Below, one piece after another: positions 50,837 to 63,949 of a stretch of 64,000 nt of DNA. Location of the stretch: assembly GCF_000002595.2 (NCBI RefSeq), contig NC_057011.1, forward strand, positions 2,471,151 through 2,535,150. The letters are read 5' to 3'. Every line of letters begins with the position of its first letter. Within the stretch, counting starts at the first letter, position 1. The position numbers were made by a program, and so were the translations under genes. A model generated the notes under the pieces. The model saw only the letters and a list, made by a program, of their open reading frames with translations. It made no database searches and had not been told where the DNA came from. The stretch is from Chlamydomonas reinhardtii. Taxonomy: Eukaryota; Chlorophyta; Chlorophyceae; Chlamydomonadales; Chlamydomonadaceae.

Positions 50837-51115
50837 GTTTACTGACTCTTAAGCGAGTTGAGTGGTTATGTATAGCGGCAGAATAGTCGCGTATGTATAA
50901 GTGCTCGTTTGTCGCTGAAAGTGGAGGTCACCGTTCGGGGTCGCGGGCTTTTATACCGGATGGGTGCCGCCAGCGGGCCGTATGGCGCCTTCTGGACGCC
51001 GCGCGCCCCATCGCGGCCCTTCCAGAGCTTCCCCCGCCCTCATAGCCCGCCAAATCAGTCCTGTAGCTTCATACAAACATACGCACCAATCATGTCAAGC
51101 CTCAGCGAGCTCCCC
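50837..51115 (-). promoter_or_regulatory. HSP70A promoter, heat- and light-inducible
   Basis: I recognise this as the C. reinhardtii HSP70A promoter. On the minus strand a TATAAAA box (50949-50955) lies about 113 bp before the ATG, so transcription should start near 50920. Further upstream are heat-shock-element-like GAA/TTC words (GAAGCTCTGGAAGG at about 51015-51030; CCAGAAGGCGCC at about 50987-51000). Known work describes heat-shock-factor control and a second promoter further upstream. Confidence 0.9.
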
Positions 51116-52909
51116 GCCGTCACGCAGACATATGTAATTTGCGATCTCCAATCGCGCGCACGCCAGACCCGCTGTCCCCGGCAGATCGCTCCAATGAATA
51201 GCTCAAGTGCATTAATCTACGGTTCTGGTTTCGCCTGGCGCAACGGCGGCTCGGGCTCGTTTGGCGCCCTCAAGTCGGTTCTCGAACCGTCGCGGCCCTT
51301 CGCGTGACGTGTGCCCTGCGGAGCTGCCGGCCGGGGCAAGCGGCCACCGCGCTGAGAACTCCACCTTCCCGAGGTCGGCGGTGTTGCAAGGGGCTGTAGC
51401 AGGAGCAATGCACGGTGAGGCGCGTAATGCCTTCGCGTAGGGTGGGGTTGGCAATTGGCACGCGGCTGGGAGCACCCGGCCTGTCACGCCCACGTCACTG
51501 CACTGGGAGCCGGCCTGGTTGGCTTAGGAAAGCCATCAGACCGCATGAGACCATGTGTGTGTTGAATGTCGGGCTGGTCTGGTCTGGTCTGGTGTGTGAC
51601 GCCCCGCCGGCAGCATGTGCGGCTTTGCGGGGAGGGGGCTGTTTGGAGGTGGCCAAAGCGGCGGCGATATGGCTGTCGACTGGAAGCCTTCTATGAGCTT
51701 TGGGTGAGCTTTTGAAGGGCTTTGACGGGCTGGTTTGGTGTGAGGCGGGGTGAAACCTCGGGCGTTGGGTGCGATGGCGTGTGGTTCAGCCTCTGCGGCG
51801 CCTACACACTGCAGCACTTGCACTGCCGTGCCTCGATGCATGATGTGGGCAGGCGCTGGGCCGCTGCCCTGGCGCACCACCCACACTCGAGTGCTGACGT
51901 GCCGACGTGCCGCCTTGTGGCGCAGCTGCGGGGTCGGCTGCCGGTTGGGTTACGGGAGGGCCTGCGATCCGGGGCGTCGCCACTGGTGTTCCGTTCGTGT
52001 GTTGCAAGGGCCGTGGGGGTTCAGCGTGTGTATGCGGGACCCCGGAGCTGCCCCTTCACAGGCTCCCGGATGCCTCGCCAGATCCACAGCTTCGCATGCA
52101 CCAAAACCTTTGCAAGCCGGGGCTTGTCAGCCCCACCATTGCTCGAAGAATGGCCTCAGGGTTTTGGGGGGGGGGGGGGGTTGGGGCTATATGGCGCGCC
52201 ACGAGCACACGGAGCAGCTGGGTAGGGGCGCCGCGTTGAGAAGGTGGGGAGCGGGAAAGCTGGCACGTGGGGCCGAGGGCTACGCGCCCCACTAGCGCTG
52301 CGGGGGGTGGGTTGGGGGGGGGTGAAGGGGCTCGTCCGTGTCACGCAGCAAGAGACACAGCACGCACGCGAGAATTGTGGGCGCTGGAGGAGGGGGGTCA
52401 CTCAGCTTCGGGGGCAGGCACGGCACGTTAGCTCGCGCTGCTGCGGGCATGCCCGGGCGACACTCGCGCAGCCCGCTCCCTGTCGATATTGCAGCAACTG
52501 GGCCCCACAGCAGAGCACCGGGTCCTGCCGGGCCCGCACCGCCCTCCACGGCCACACATTCCCGCAGGCAGATGCTCAGGTGGGGCCCCGTGGGTCTCTC
52601 CTCCTCCCGGTCTCTCCTGTCACCGCCTTCTACTTCCTCGCCATCATCACCCTTTCGCGTTTATTTTACCCTGCAAGAACGTCTTAAAAGCGTTAGAAGC
52701 TCTATCGACAGGTGTATAAGCTCTCCCGAAGCCAGTTCTGGGCTTTGCTCTCGCGCGGCCCCTTAGCACTGCCCGATTGCTCCGAAAGCTCTCAGGTCAG
52801 AACGCAGCGCCTTAAGCAGTAGCTGCAAGCAGCCATAGGCGCAACAGCCGCAACCACACAAGCCCCGCGACAGCGGACAGCTGCGACTCTGCAGCAGAGC
52901 CGGGTCCAC
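51116..52909. other. Divergent intergenic region, no gene seen
   Basis: It holds the distal HSP70A promoter and the 5' region of the four-span membrane protein gene. A poly-G run lies at 52157-52170. No coding exon was found. Confidence 0.45.
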
Positions 52910-55220
52910 ATGCCGACCCTGGGCGTCAGTAGCAGCGCCGCGGCGGGCCGCCCCGGCGGCGGCGGCGGCAGTGGCGGCGGCGGCGGCAGCAGCGGCCCGG
53001 GACTGGGGGGCCCGCCGTCGCTGCGGCAGTATCACTCGCCGCTGCGGCGCTGGGTGTGGGCGGCGGTGTGCGCCAACCTGGCCTGGGCGGGCGTGTTCGC
53101 GGGGCTGTGTGCCGCGTCCTACAAGGTGGAGACAGGGGAGGGGAGGGGAGGCGTGGGCCAGGCAGGGGAAGTGGAGACAGGGGAAAGGAGGGGATGGGGG
53201 TGTGTGGAGGATGGAGGTTGGCAGGCGGGGGGCGGTCCGCAATGCGGGACAGGGCATCAGCCGTGTGCAACGCGTTAGCTGCGTCGTGGGTGTTTGGGCG
53301 CGTGTGCGGGCGTAAGTGCGGCATGCAGGCCCGCTGATGTGAGCGTGTTGTACTGTACGGTAAGTGCCAGGAAAGCACAAGGGGAATGAACGGTATGTGG
53401 GATACAGAACGATTGTGCGCCTGCGCATGTGTACCGTGTGTACCATACGTGTTCAGGGCTTCAATGCAGCTGTGAGTCAGCTGGCGGCGGTGAAGGACGC
53501 AAGTGACCGCGCGGCGGCGGCGGGCGGTGACGAGGCGGCGGCGGCGGCGGAGCAGGCTTCGGGACTGCCTCCCGGGACCAAGGCCAGCGACTGGTGGGTC
53601 GTGTGCGTGCGTGCGTGTTTTCGGAGTTGTGAGCGCACAAGGGGGAAGGGCCGCGTGAGTGTGTGTCTGTGTGTGTCATGTATAAGAGCTTGGTGGTGCG
53701 GGAGCGATGGCAAGGGACACACTGACCACGTCATGCTGGCTATACGTCCACGTCACACTGCCGATCCCTCATCCACCTGCAACAACACAACAATACAACA
53801 ACGCAACAACGCGGCAACACAACCGCAGGCAGGCGCTGTTTGCCGCGGCGGCGGTCAGCGCGGCCTTTGCGGTGGCGCTGACCATCCTGTTCCATGTGCG
53901 TGCGTGCGTCCTGGGGAAGGCGCCGTGCAGCTGCCGTGTGTGTGGGAGGGCGGTGGCGTGTTAGTCAGAGAGGGGACTATATGCCTGAGACCAACGAGTG
54001 TGTGTGTGAGGGGGGGCGGGGGGTTGTAATAACCAGCCCAAACTAAACCGAACCAGGCCAAACTAGTGGTTCTATGTGTATGTGCCCGGGCCCAATGAAA
54101 CAGTCCCATCATGGGGGTTGGAAGGGGAGATAATGGCCACCATGGTGTGTCTGACAGGGTACGCATGCTCCGCCTGCCACCGCCGACTGGTGGTGCCGCT
54201 GACGGGTGGTGCGCTAACACCTGGTTACCCGGGCTCTTCCCTCCCCTCCCCGCAGGCCTGTGCGTTAGCTCTGCTGCTGTGCTCCTTCAAAAGCCTAGCT
54301 GACCCGCACCGCCGCTTCGGCCGCGGCTTTGTGGCGGCGGCGGCGGCGTGTGTGGGGCTGCACACACTCAACATAGCGCTGCAGGTGAGGAGGGGCCGGG
54401 CGGGTGGGCTGTGAACGGGGGAGTTGCCGAGTGGGCAGGTGGGTGTGTGGGCTGTGGCCTGTGGGCTTCGATCCGGCAAGGCTGGCAAAGGCTTCCCCTC
54501 CCCCCCCCCCGCAGTTCCAAGGCTACGGCCCCACACTGGCCACGTGGCGGCACCGCCTGTCCGCCGCCGCCGCCGCCGCCGCCTCCTCCGGCTCCCCCTC
54601 CTCCTCCGCCGCCTTCAACCCGGCGCTGCTGACCGCCACGCTGGCCTTCGGCTGGCTGTCGTTCCTCAACTACTCCGCCCTGGCCGTGCTGCTGTTCTTC
54701 TGTGAGTCACGCCGCGATACCTGTGTGGGGGTGTGGGTGCGAAGGGGTGCAATGGGGTGCAACTGTCGGGGGGGGGGGGGTGTAGGTGCCAGCCCAAACT
54801 AAGCCAAACCCAATGCAAAAGAGCGAGGAGGAGAGCGGGGGTGGGCACATTGAGCTGGGCTGGGCTGACGGGGCGGCATGGCGAGGGGTGCGGTTGTGAT
54901 GTGAAGCGGTGCGTGTCGGCCGGTCGGCCCGAGGTGCCGGCCCAACCTGTGCCGTCCCTGTGTCAGCCCCGCCGGCCGGGTGGTCAATGCTCTGCCTCTG
55001 TGCCCCCGCAAGTGGCGAATCCGTGTGTCAGGGGCGACTGGGAGAGCTGGGGAAACCCATGTTGATCCAGGTGTGCCTGACGTGTGTGCTTTTGTGTGTT
55101 CGTGCCACACGCGCCCCTCTGCTCTTGCTTGTCCTAGATCACAACAACACGCGCCCCTCCGCAGGGAACGACCCGGTGGATGTGTACCTGTTGGACCGCT
55201 CCCCCGCCGGCGCGCTGTAG
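52910..55220 (+). CDS. Four-transmembrane protein, unknown function
   Basis: Exons 52910-53125, 53457-53593, 53829-53895, 54256-54384, 54515-54701 and 55138-55220 (TAG) give 272 residues in phase. A Gly/Ser-rich N-terminus (about 38 residues) leads to four hydrophobic spans: WVWAAVCANLAWAGVFAGLC, LFAAAAVSAAFAVALTILFH (running into ALALLLC), FVAAAAACVGLHTLNIAL and TLAFGWLSFLNYSALAVLLF. The loop between spans 1 and 2 is Ala/Glu/Asp-rich, and the tail ends DVYLLDRSPAGAL. Four spans with short termini suggest a MARVEL- or tetraspan-like architecture, but no family signature is visible. Introns after exons 3 and 5 each contain an inverse M1 module. Confidence 0.8.
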
Positions 55221-58200
55221 CAGCACTTCGGGAAAGAGGGAAAGGCAGTAGCAGGCAGCAGCGCGGGCAACTGGAGAGGCCACCGCCACCGACAGTTGCG
55301 GTGTTGCACTCATGATGCGTGGGTTGTGACACCTGCGGCCTGCTGCGGCTGGCGGCGACCAGCGTTTGGCACGTGCATTACAGAAGACGGGGACACAAGG
55401 GAAGGAAGGTGTCGACCCCGTGCATGCAACTGCGCGTGGGGGACGGTGGGGTGACGTGGGAGACGGGAGCCGGCTGAAGGGGTGAGACGACGACGTTTGA
55501 TGACAGTGCTAGTGGCCTAGTGCTGGACTATGGGAGGCATGTACAACACCTGATACTGGGGTTGACTATGGGCACACCAACAAGCCGACATGGTGACGGA
55601 GGCCAGCGGCCGCCGACGCAAGGGTTGGGTATGGGGCGTGTGCCATGCGGGTTGCGGAGGTGGTGGCGGCGGCCGTCTGCGATGTAGGGTGTTCCACTGC
55701 ATGTACGGACAAAGGCTGCGGGTACGGACACAGACACGGCGGTAAACCGGCATGGCGTTGAGGCACAGTGGCTCCCCGGCGACCGAATCTCAAATATAAC
55801 GAAGTGCGTGTTAGACGTTGAAACTGACCCGACGTGCTGTGCGCAACATCCCAGCATTCCGACATCTGTGGGTTTGGCACGCGTGTCATGGCAGCGTACT
55901 AGCCCTTGCGCCCCGGGAGTTGGCTGTGCCCATCACTCCCGCCTCAGGGACACCCCGCACGCCGTGCACGCGCGCATACGGCACACCGGCACTCGGCTCA
56001 GAACACCCCACACTGACAAGGCATGCGACGCTCGATGAATCGCGGCAGTTGGCAAGCTCGTCGCCCCCTGCAATTTCAATGCAAGCAACTGTCTCGCCAA
56101 GGGATCGGGGCTGCTGCCGCAGCGCATGCCGCATTCGGGCTGCGCTGGCAGGCTTGCTGGCAGGTCCACTACCTTTCCTTTTGCACTAACTCATATACTT
56201 GTACATCAGGCTCAGGCTTCTTGCTTGTCAAGTCGCATCACAAGCATGGATGTACGACATCATCGTGTGCAAGGCAGCGTGATGAGTAAGGCAGCAAGCG
56301 TCATCCGCCAACAGCACCTGTAGCAGCGGTACCGTGCTCCGAGCCTCTGAGCCTCTGAGCCCCATCACGCACCGCCGGCGGAGGGAGCGCACCGCCGGCG
56401 GCCAGGCACACCTTTGCAAACACCCAGCAGCATTGCATCAGCGGCCCCTCAGTGACAGCGCCACCGCAGCCCACGTACCACCCGGCGTCACCACCCTTAA
56501 TTCGGGAGCGCATGTGCCTACCTGCCATCCTGCGCCCTTTCCCACATCTGGACCTCGCACACCCAAATCATCACCGCTTCCTAAACTCCTTGGCACCGAC
56601 AGCCCACTGATCTGACGCCGCTGCAGAGCTGCCACGCACAACCAAAGCCTCCCGCTGTCCTACTGCAGTGGCGCCAATTGCATGCAGCAGTCCCAGCCAG
56701 CAGCTGCGCTCCCTCGCTCACTCTCCTCGGAGTGGCAGGGCGGCACCTGCCTCCATGAATTCCTGCGGCGGAGCTGGGCGTCAGGGCAGGGCTCCTATCT
56801 TAATGTCTCCAGACATTAATTGGCCATTTTGGCCGTTTCCTAGACATTCCTCCCGGGGGCTAATGTCTGGGGCGAGACTTTGTTGGCCCGGGTTTGGGGC
56901 GGGTTTTGTCCGAAGTCCTATGGAGAAGCCCCCAAACCGCCATGTGCCCAGACAAAAGACGGCGGCCACCCGGCCGTTTTTGTCTGGAGCTAGACATTAG
57001 CCCGAAAACAAGATACGACCCCTGCGTCAGGGCCTCAGGGGATCGTAAGTGCAGAGCCCTCGGCAGCATGCCCTTGCCGCAGCCCTCTCGTGCCCCTGGC
57101 ATAGATATCCCACACAAGAAGGATCAGCACCAAACCTCACAGGCAGTCAAAGCACCAAACCATTGCCCCTCGCGGCCCTCCCGCACACTACTCCCAGCTC
57201 CCCACGCCGTACACCCAGGCAGGTATCTGCCCCGCCCCCGGCCCCGCCTCCTGACCGGGAAGCGAGCCCGGCCTGCACCCCTCGCGTCACCCGGGTGTGC
57301 CATCCAGCTCCCGCCTCCCACCTCCCACCTCCATGAATTCCCGGCGCGGCTGCGGCGTCCTGCCCATGCATGCGCATTCCGCAGCTGCCGCACAACCCGG
57401 TGGCGGCGGGCGTAGCTTCCACTGCCTCTCAAGGCAAACCTGTGCTGGGCAGTGGCGCGGGCTGCAGCATGCAAAGCACATCTGGGGGGGGGCTGCGCAC
57501 GCCAGGCTGTCCACGCCATGCCTTCCTGCCCGCCCCCAGACACGCAGCCCACCCCTACATACGGCCCTACCTCGCATGCAACCCGCCGGCTGGGCCACGG
57601 CAACGCGGGACTATGCCTCGTACCACCCTCTGCTTTCCCTTGTACTTGGAGTTCAAGGACAACGTGCAAGGCCACCCCCCAACGCATGTATGTGTCCCTC
57701 CCAACACCAACTCCCGGGTTGCGCACCTGGCCGTTGTGTGCAAACGAGATACCGGCTCACGCGTACACCGCTATGCACTGCCCGTGGGACGCGGCTCAGG
57801 CGCTCAGCTCCAGCTCCAAAGGCACTCAGCTCCAGCTGACCAGCTCCAAAGACAGGCGCGCACACGTTTGCAGTGAATGGCAGTCACCTGTGCAGGGGCA
57901 AACGCACACAGGCACAAGCACCAGCACCATGCAGCTGCTAGCACGGAGTCGCTTGCCGCCCCTCATCATAAGGCCCAGAGTACAAGTATGCCATCAAGCC
58001 CTGTGCCACCCACCTGATTTCCCAACGCCACAGTGCCAGAAAATCCACTGCTGCGCGGTGGTGTATTGCCGTGTAGGCGTCCATGGCTAAAGAGAAAAGA
58101 GGTGCACTGGCTTACTTTGCGTCGTGATCAGTTACAACTGTCAGGCGTCCGCAGGGGCGCGCCGTTGCTCACTGTCAATTCCCGGTGTGGCGAGTTGCGC

Positions 58201-58819
58201 ACACAATCTCGGGTTATTCATTTGGGTCACATATTGAAGCTCCACAAACCGACTCTCCTATGTAGTTGCGAACCAAGAGTCACGTTCCTAGCCTACTCAA
58301 AGCCTCTGCCATAGACGAAGGGCATCACGTACGGCTCTCTTCAATCTTACGACAGCCCACGATGTCACCGCCGTGCTAGCAGCATTTCATAAATCGCCAG
58401 ATTGATGTCTTCATATACAAAGCTACCAGTCAAGCAGCAGTCACAAGCGTTTGTCAAGTAAATCGTCGTCTTGGTCAACCGTGTGTGTGTGCGTGTGGTG
58501 ACATCGAAGTCACAAGAGTCATGCCATGTGGGTCAGCCGTCATTCAAGTCAGCGTCAAGCTTCAGACCCCCGCAACCAAGGGGGTCACTCCTGCTACGCG
58601 GGGTCGCGCGGCGTCGTGCGCACTGCAACTCACGCCAAGGGGCGCCCATGCCCTCTCGCAAAGTCCCCGCAAAAAATTGGGCAAGATGAATTCTACACTT
58701 TATAGGAGTCAACAGTCTTCCGCGCCCAATCACGCGCTCAATGCCACTGCCTGCGCATCAGGGCTAAGCCTCTGCAGCTCATCACATGCTGCGCTGCGAC
58801 CAATCCTAATGGCATCGCT
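55221..58819. other. Intergenic, no gene seen
   Basis: 3.6 kb without splice-consistent coding sequence. It contains the short transposon at 56788-57023 and a 55-bp stretch (about 57590-57660) resembling 2005-2065 in inverse orientation. Confidence 0.45.
56788..57023. mobile_element. Short MITE-like element with 10-bp target duplication
   Basis: The word GCGTCAGGGC flanks it on both sides (56778-56787 and 57024-57033). The ends are inverted, AGGGCTCCTATCTT versus AGGGGTCGTATCTT (12 of 14). Inside are short palindromic words built on AGACATTA. It is 236 bp, has no gene, and was moved by a transposase supplied elsewhere. The intact duplication suggests a young insertion. Confidence 0.8.
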
Positions 58820-59497
58820 TTACTGAGGGCTGTTGGGCATCCAGTTCTGGAACACGCCGACCTTGTGGTTGCGGATGCGGGCATCGAAGAACTGCTTAAA
58901 CGAGTTGTCGTAGCGCTGGGCCGCGGCGGCGCTCTTCTGCTCGTCTTCGTAGTAGGCGATGCTGGAGGTCTGCAAGGCGGATGCGGAGGGGAGGGGAGAG
59001 GGGAGTGGGAGTCAGGACGGGGAAGGAAGGAGGCGGGGAGGCCGGGGCGGGGAGACGCGTCGTTCAAGGGCCGCACAGCTAGGGCTTCCGGAAATTGCTG
59101 GCACTGGCAAGCGACCGCACAACACCTATCAGTCTATCAGTCCAAATGCGTGATGGCTGGCAAGGCTGTGTTGACGTGTACACTTGAGCTCGAAACGGAA
59201 TTGTGCGGAAAAAGGTTCCCGACGACACAATTGTGGCTAGCCGGTCGGCTCACCTCGGGGTCAGCGGTGGGCACACGGCAGCACATCGCGACGAAGGCAG
59301 CGCTGGCGTAGGTGATGGGCAGCATCAGGATGTAGGCCTGCGGGATTAAGGCACAAGCGGGGTGTCAGCGCGACCAGCATGCGGAATGTGCTGGCGTTGG
59401 CAAAAAGCGAGTGACGACCGCGACAGCACGTAAGGCAGCGCTGCGTGGTGGAATCAGAACGACTCACATCCAGGGGCAGCTTGAAGGGCAGAGGCAT
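58820..59497 (-). CDS. 87-residue single-span membrane protein
   Basis: Minus-strand exons 59468-59497, 59254-59337 and 58820-58969 (TAA) join in phase 0. The protein starts MPLPFKLPLD, has one hydrophobic span (AYILMLPITYASAAFVAMCC) and then a polar tail rich in Tyr, Gln and Asp (SSIAYYEDEQKSAAAAQRYD) ending RIRNHKVGVFQNWMPNSPQ. Small size, one span and many introns resemble accessory subunits of mitochondrial or plastid respiratory/photosynthetic complexes; this is inference only. No cleavable presequence is obvious. Confidence 0.8.
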
Positions 59498-61205
59498 TCT
59501 TGAGCGGCGACGAAGGAAAGGACTCGCGGCGCGAGAGGAAGGACTAGTATTAGTAGTGGGCGAAGGGAGCAGCGAGTATTCAGTGTGCTTGTGTGGAGCT
59601 GAATTGCTATACACCAAAGGGCTGGCCGGCGCGGCTTAAATAGCGTCGCGAGCACCCCTCGCCATTCCGCGCCCATTCCGTCCTTCGGTCGTCCGGGACC
59701 GCCCCCGTCCTTCGGTACCGGCGCGGCTTGCAGACCGCGCCCAAGAGCCCCGCTGAATTTTGGATAAGTGAAACCAGAATATCATTATAGATTGGGTACA
59801 AGCTCCGGCACTGAGCGAGCCCAACGAGTTCGACTTAAACGTCTCGTAAGCCTGTCACAGCTTGCGCGGGTTTGCAAGCATACGAATAGGTTTCGATAAC
59901 GTGTATCTTTCGGACACAACGAAAGTAGACAGACAGACACACAAGAAAAGTTGACACATCACTCCTTTGTACCGCCCGTTGGGCCAGAAGCTTGGGGCGG
60001 GTCCATTCTTGCTTCCGGCGCTTGCGCGCTGGCGCGCGCCGATACGAGTCTGGGCTATATGTGCCGAAAACTATCATTAGAGCGCAACGTAATGCACGCA
60101 GTGGTGTCGCGGGGTGTCCAAGGGTCGCCCTGGAACGATGCCAAACGCGCCAGCCCGGACACGTCCCGTTTTGGAGGCCCAAGGCGCCGCGCATTGTCAC
60201 AGGGCTGATCCTTAGCTCGTCCCGGGACGGTTACTCAGGCCGCGGGGATGGTATTCCGGCCGCGCAGCTGCGATTTCAGTATGGGCTTTCCATTGTTGCC
60301 ACTTCACACCAAAAGGCAGTCGAAGGGGCCTACCAAGGCGGGCTTAACGGCCCAGGGTTGACATAGGAGTGCATAAGAAGCCTTGATGCGGAGGAGTCAA
60401 AGGGAGCTCATGGCCGCGGCGAAGGACATTTCGTCCCCGTCAAAACGGCCTCATGCTGGGGTGGAATTTCGCTGTGGCCACAGCTGCTCTTGTTGCCACA
60501 TTTTGCTTTGCTCTTTGTACTCGAGGCATTCGTTCCCGCCTCGACTCGACACAAGTCTCTACTGCCGCAGCTTAGCGGCTGCCATGGCGCTCCAGCGCCA
60601 GCAACCTGTACCATCACCTCTCATTTTGATGCTCTCCACGTGCTCACGCGCCAACCAGACCGTAAAACACGTGAACACGGTGAACTGAACCTCACTGCTC
60701 TAAGGCTCGCATTACCGCAACTAGTATGCCTGCCGGCACCATTCCAAGTCGTAACGCTATCCGGGATGTTGCACACTAACACGGCCCCCTTCCCATTCTA
60801 CCCGCCGCTCCCTGCCGTTCCCTCGCTGCTTCCGCACACCACACTCCAAGCCCTCCTTGCCCTTCTGCCGCCTTTCCCTTCATCAAAAGAAACAACTCAA
60901 GCCCTCAACCCAAATCTTACTGCACATTACTCTCAGAAACCAATGCGATATCACCACCTGCGTCAAATTCACGAATTTCACTTTCGCCACTGTGCCTCAT
61001 CGCTCATCACCAATGTGCATCCTCATACACACACGCGCACACGCTCACACTTGCACACGCACCAAACAAGAAGCGAGGCGCGCCCCGCCCCAGCCCAACC
61101 CTGTCCGGCTGCCCTGGGACCCACACGCAGGGCTGGAGGCCCGCCAGTATGGGCCGCGGCGGCGGCGCCGCCGCCGCCCCAGCCCCCCGCCTGAGCCGCA
61201 CCCGC
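59498..61205. other. Promoter of the 87-residue gene and 3' flank of the ABCF gene
   Basis: No additional exon was found. AT-richer DNA around 59760-59960 may hold regulatory elements. Confidence 0.4.
59636..59642 (-). promoter_or_regulatory. TATA-like box of the 87-residue gene
   Basis: TATTTAA on the minus strand, about 140 bp before the ATG at 59497, consistent with a 5' UTR of about 110 nt. Confidence 0.5.
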
Positions 61206-63020
61206 TCACTTCTTCTTCTTGGCCTCAGCTCCCGAATGGAAGGCCTGTAGGGCAGAGAGCAAAATCCAAACGCAAGTGCAGTGAGGACGGCTGGCACGCC
61301 ACACCGGCACGGTCACTATGGGCCGGGGCGGCTGCAAGCGCGCTAGTCCCTCAGCCCTGAAGGCGGCCGCCACCCTCCCATCCAAGCCCGCCAGCCCTCC
61401 CTGCCGCCCATCGACTCCCGGTGCCCCCAGCCCGCAGACCCCGCAGTCGGTGGTCCGTTTGCGGTTCTGGGTATCAAACATGATTTGGCATTGGTTTCAA
61501 CTACCACCGCCGCCTCGTTTTGAGCTGGGATTGGACTTCACTAAACCCCCAACCCCGCAGCTCCCCGCCTCACCTTGGCCTTCTCCTTCTTGAGCCGCTC
61601 CTTCTCGGCCTTAGTCATCTGGGCAGGGCCGGGCCGGGCAGGGAAAGCATAAGGACAGCTCAGACGCATCCAGCAAAGAGGTACAGCTGTTGACGTGCGT
61701 TGCGGAACTAATGCGGAGCTGATGGCGACAGTGCGTGTGCGGTGGCACACACCCAGCGCCGCGACCACGCCCGCCTCATCCGGCCGTGCATTGTCCACAC
61801 CGCCAGACACACGCACAATCACACAGCATCTCCCCCACGTGACACGCACCTTGGACTTGGCCTTTATGTTGTCCTTCTCGATCTCCTTGACCTTGGCCTC
61901 CTTCTCCTCCATCTTGGCCGCCTCATCCCTGCACGGCATGATGACATGGGACGCGTCAGCGGCGGCGGCGGCGGTGCTGACATCACAGCTACACATCAGC
62001 AGGCACACACGCTGTCGCCTAAGCCCGGTAGAGCCCCGAACGCAGTGCAAACCAACAGCGCGCGGTCAGAGGTCAGCCCGGTTGGCTCTCTGCCACGCAG
62101 CTGCACTCGTTGGCACAAAAGGCGCTGTGCAATAACCAAATCTTATAGTAAATTGTAAATTTAAACATTACGCAAAATACTATAAACTCACTCGTTCTTG
62201 GACAGGTAGTAGTCGTAGTCGCCCTGGTAGTCCTGCAGCTTCTGGCCCTCCACCAGCAGCACGCGAGTGGCGATCTGGGTCGAGGCGGTTCGAGGTGGTG
62301 GTTATGGTTGTGGTTGTGGTTAAGGGTGCGGTTGTGGAAGAAGGGGAGAGAAGTGCAGCGGCAGCGGCAGGGGCAGGGCCTCAGGCGACAGGGGCACGGG
62401 GCAACGGTGTGGTGAAGGGGCGCGCGGCTGGTGAGGGGCCGGTGGCGTGAGGCACGTGCCGAGCCCCGGAAGCCCACTCGCTCCCCACACGACACACCCG
62501 CACGCGTGTGTGTGTGCGCCCACGACCGCCACATCCACCACGCACGAATCAACCGCCCTGACCGCCAACCGTCCCAACCGTCCCAACCGCCAGGTCCGCC
62601 CCTCCTCACCTGCCGCAGGAAGTAGCGGTCGTGGCTGACGGCGATGACGGCGCCCTGGAAGGCGCGGATGGCCTCCTCCAGCGTCTCCTTGCTGGGGATG
62701 TCCAGGTGGTTGGTGGGCTCGTCCAGGACCAGCAGCGTGCCCTGCGGTACGGCAGTTAGTTGGTTACGGTAGTTGAGAAGTGCCCGCGTGCATTAGTAAG
62801 GATAGAGGCACAGGGGTGACGTGTGTGTAAGTGTGCGGGTAGGGGGGAAGCGCAAGGACGGCGAGGGAGGGCGCAACACGGTGATTGTGACAGCGATGGT
62901 GCACGTGTCGGCGGTTGCCCCAGAAGTCAGCGGTACTCCGTCGGTCCGCCGCCGCTCCGTCAAGCTGCTGCTGCTGCTCGCCTGCCCCGGCCCCACCCGT
63001 CCAACCTCCCACACACACAT

Positions 63021-63113
<93 letters not shown>

Positions 63114-63949
63114 CAAACACACACACACACACACGCACACACCTGTGTGCACATGAACTTGGCGAGCGCCAGACGCGCCTTCTCGCCGCCACTCAGCACC
63201 TTGACCTGTGTGCCATAGTGAGAGAGTGCTTTGTGAATGTGGGCAAAGAAGCTGGCGAAGGGGACGAGGAGTGTCAGGGGTGCGGACAAGTCATAGTGCT
63301 CCTCAAGGCCATTCGCCGCACAAAAACACGCCTCTATCTACTACTCCACTAGCCAGCTGCCTCGTCCCCAATCCCTGAGCTCGCGCGATCTCTATTGATA
63401 TCGCTACCTCTCCCACGCTACCCACGCTTACATTCCCTCATGGTAATCTGTCAAACTAACCTTTTTATCCATGGCGTTGCCGCTGAACAGCATGCGGCCC
63501 AAAAGCGACTTGAGGTCGTTCAGCTTGGCGTCAGGCGAGGACTGTGGGGGAAGGGGGAGAGGCAGTGGGAGAGAGGGGTGGTGGATGGCAAAGGATGGAA
63601 CGGTGAAGGGGGGAAACAAACACACAGCGCGTGGGCAAGCCTACCGAGGGCAGGTGGGATGCGTGACTGCTATCGCCTAGAAGGCACAACCGCGCAAGCA
63701 CGCACGCAGCTGCGGGCACCACGGACACCCGCATCCTCTTCTTCGTGTCTCAGGTCTCTTTACTGGGGCTGGCAAAACAATCCCATCCCTCATCCCATCG
63801 ACACGCCACGCCATGCCCCCCGCCCATGCCCCCTCCCCCCTTACCTTGACCAGTGTCTCCAGCACCGTCAGCTCCAGGTCCAGCGCCTCCGCCTGGTTCT
63901 GCTCAAAGTAGTTGGGCTCGATGTTGTGCTCGCCCAGGCGCACCGTGCC
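61206..63949 (-). CDS. ABCF5-type ABC ATPase, C-terminal part (5' end outside window)
   Basis: Minus-strand exons: 63845-63949, 63461-63541, 63143-63205, 62610-62741, 62192-62274, 61850-61928, 61574-61618 and 61206-61244 (TGA), all in phase. They encode the second nucleotide-binding domain from just after its Walker [21 protein letters not shown] (Q-loop region), the signature [15 protein letters not shown], Walker [19 protein letters not shown] and the switch His in [15 protein letters not shown] charged Lys/Glu coiled tail then ends EAKKKK. ABCF proteins have no membrane spans; they bind ribosomes and act in translation, and plant ABCF2/5 are the closest matches I know, ABCF5 being plastid-predicted. 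Residues after Walker A are complete; the first ATPase domain lies beyond base 64000. Confidence 0.92.
63011..63142. repeat. (CA)n microsatellite touching a splice donor
   Basis: About 60 CA units. On the ABCF strand the donor of exon 63143-63205 reads CAG|GTGTGTGCGTG and runs directly into the tract. Confidence 0.95.
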
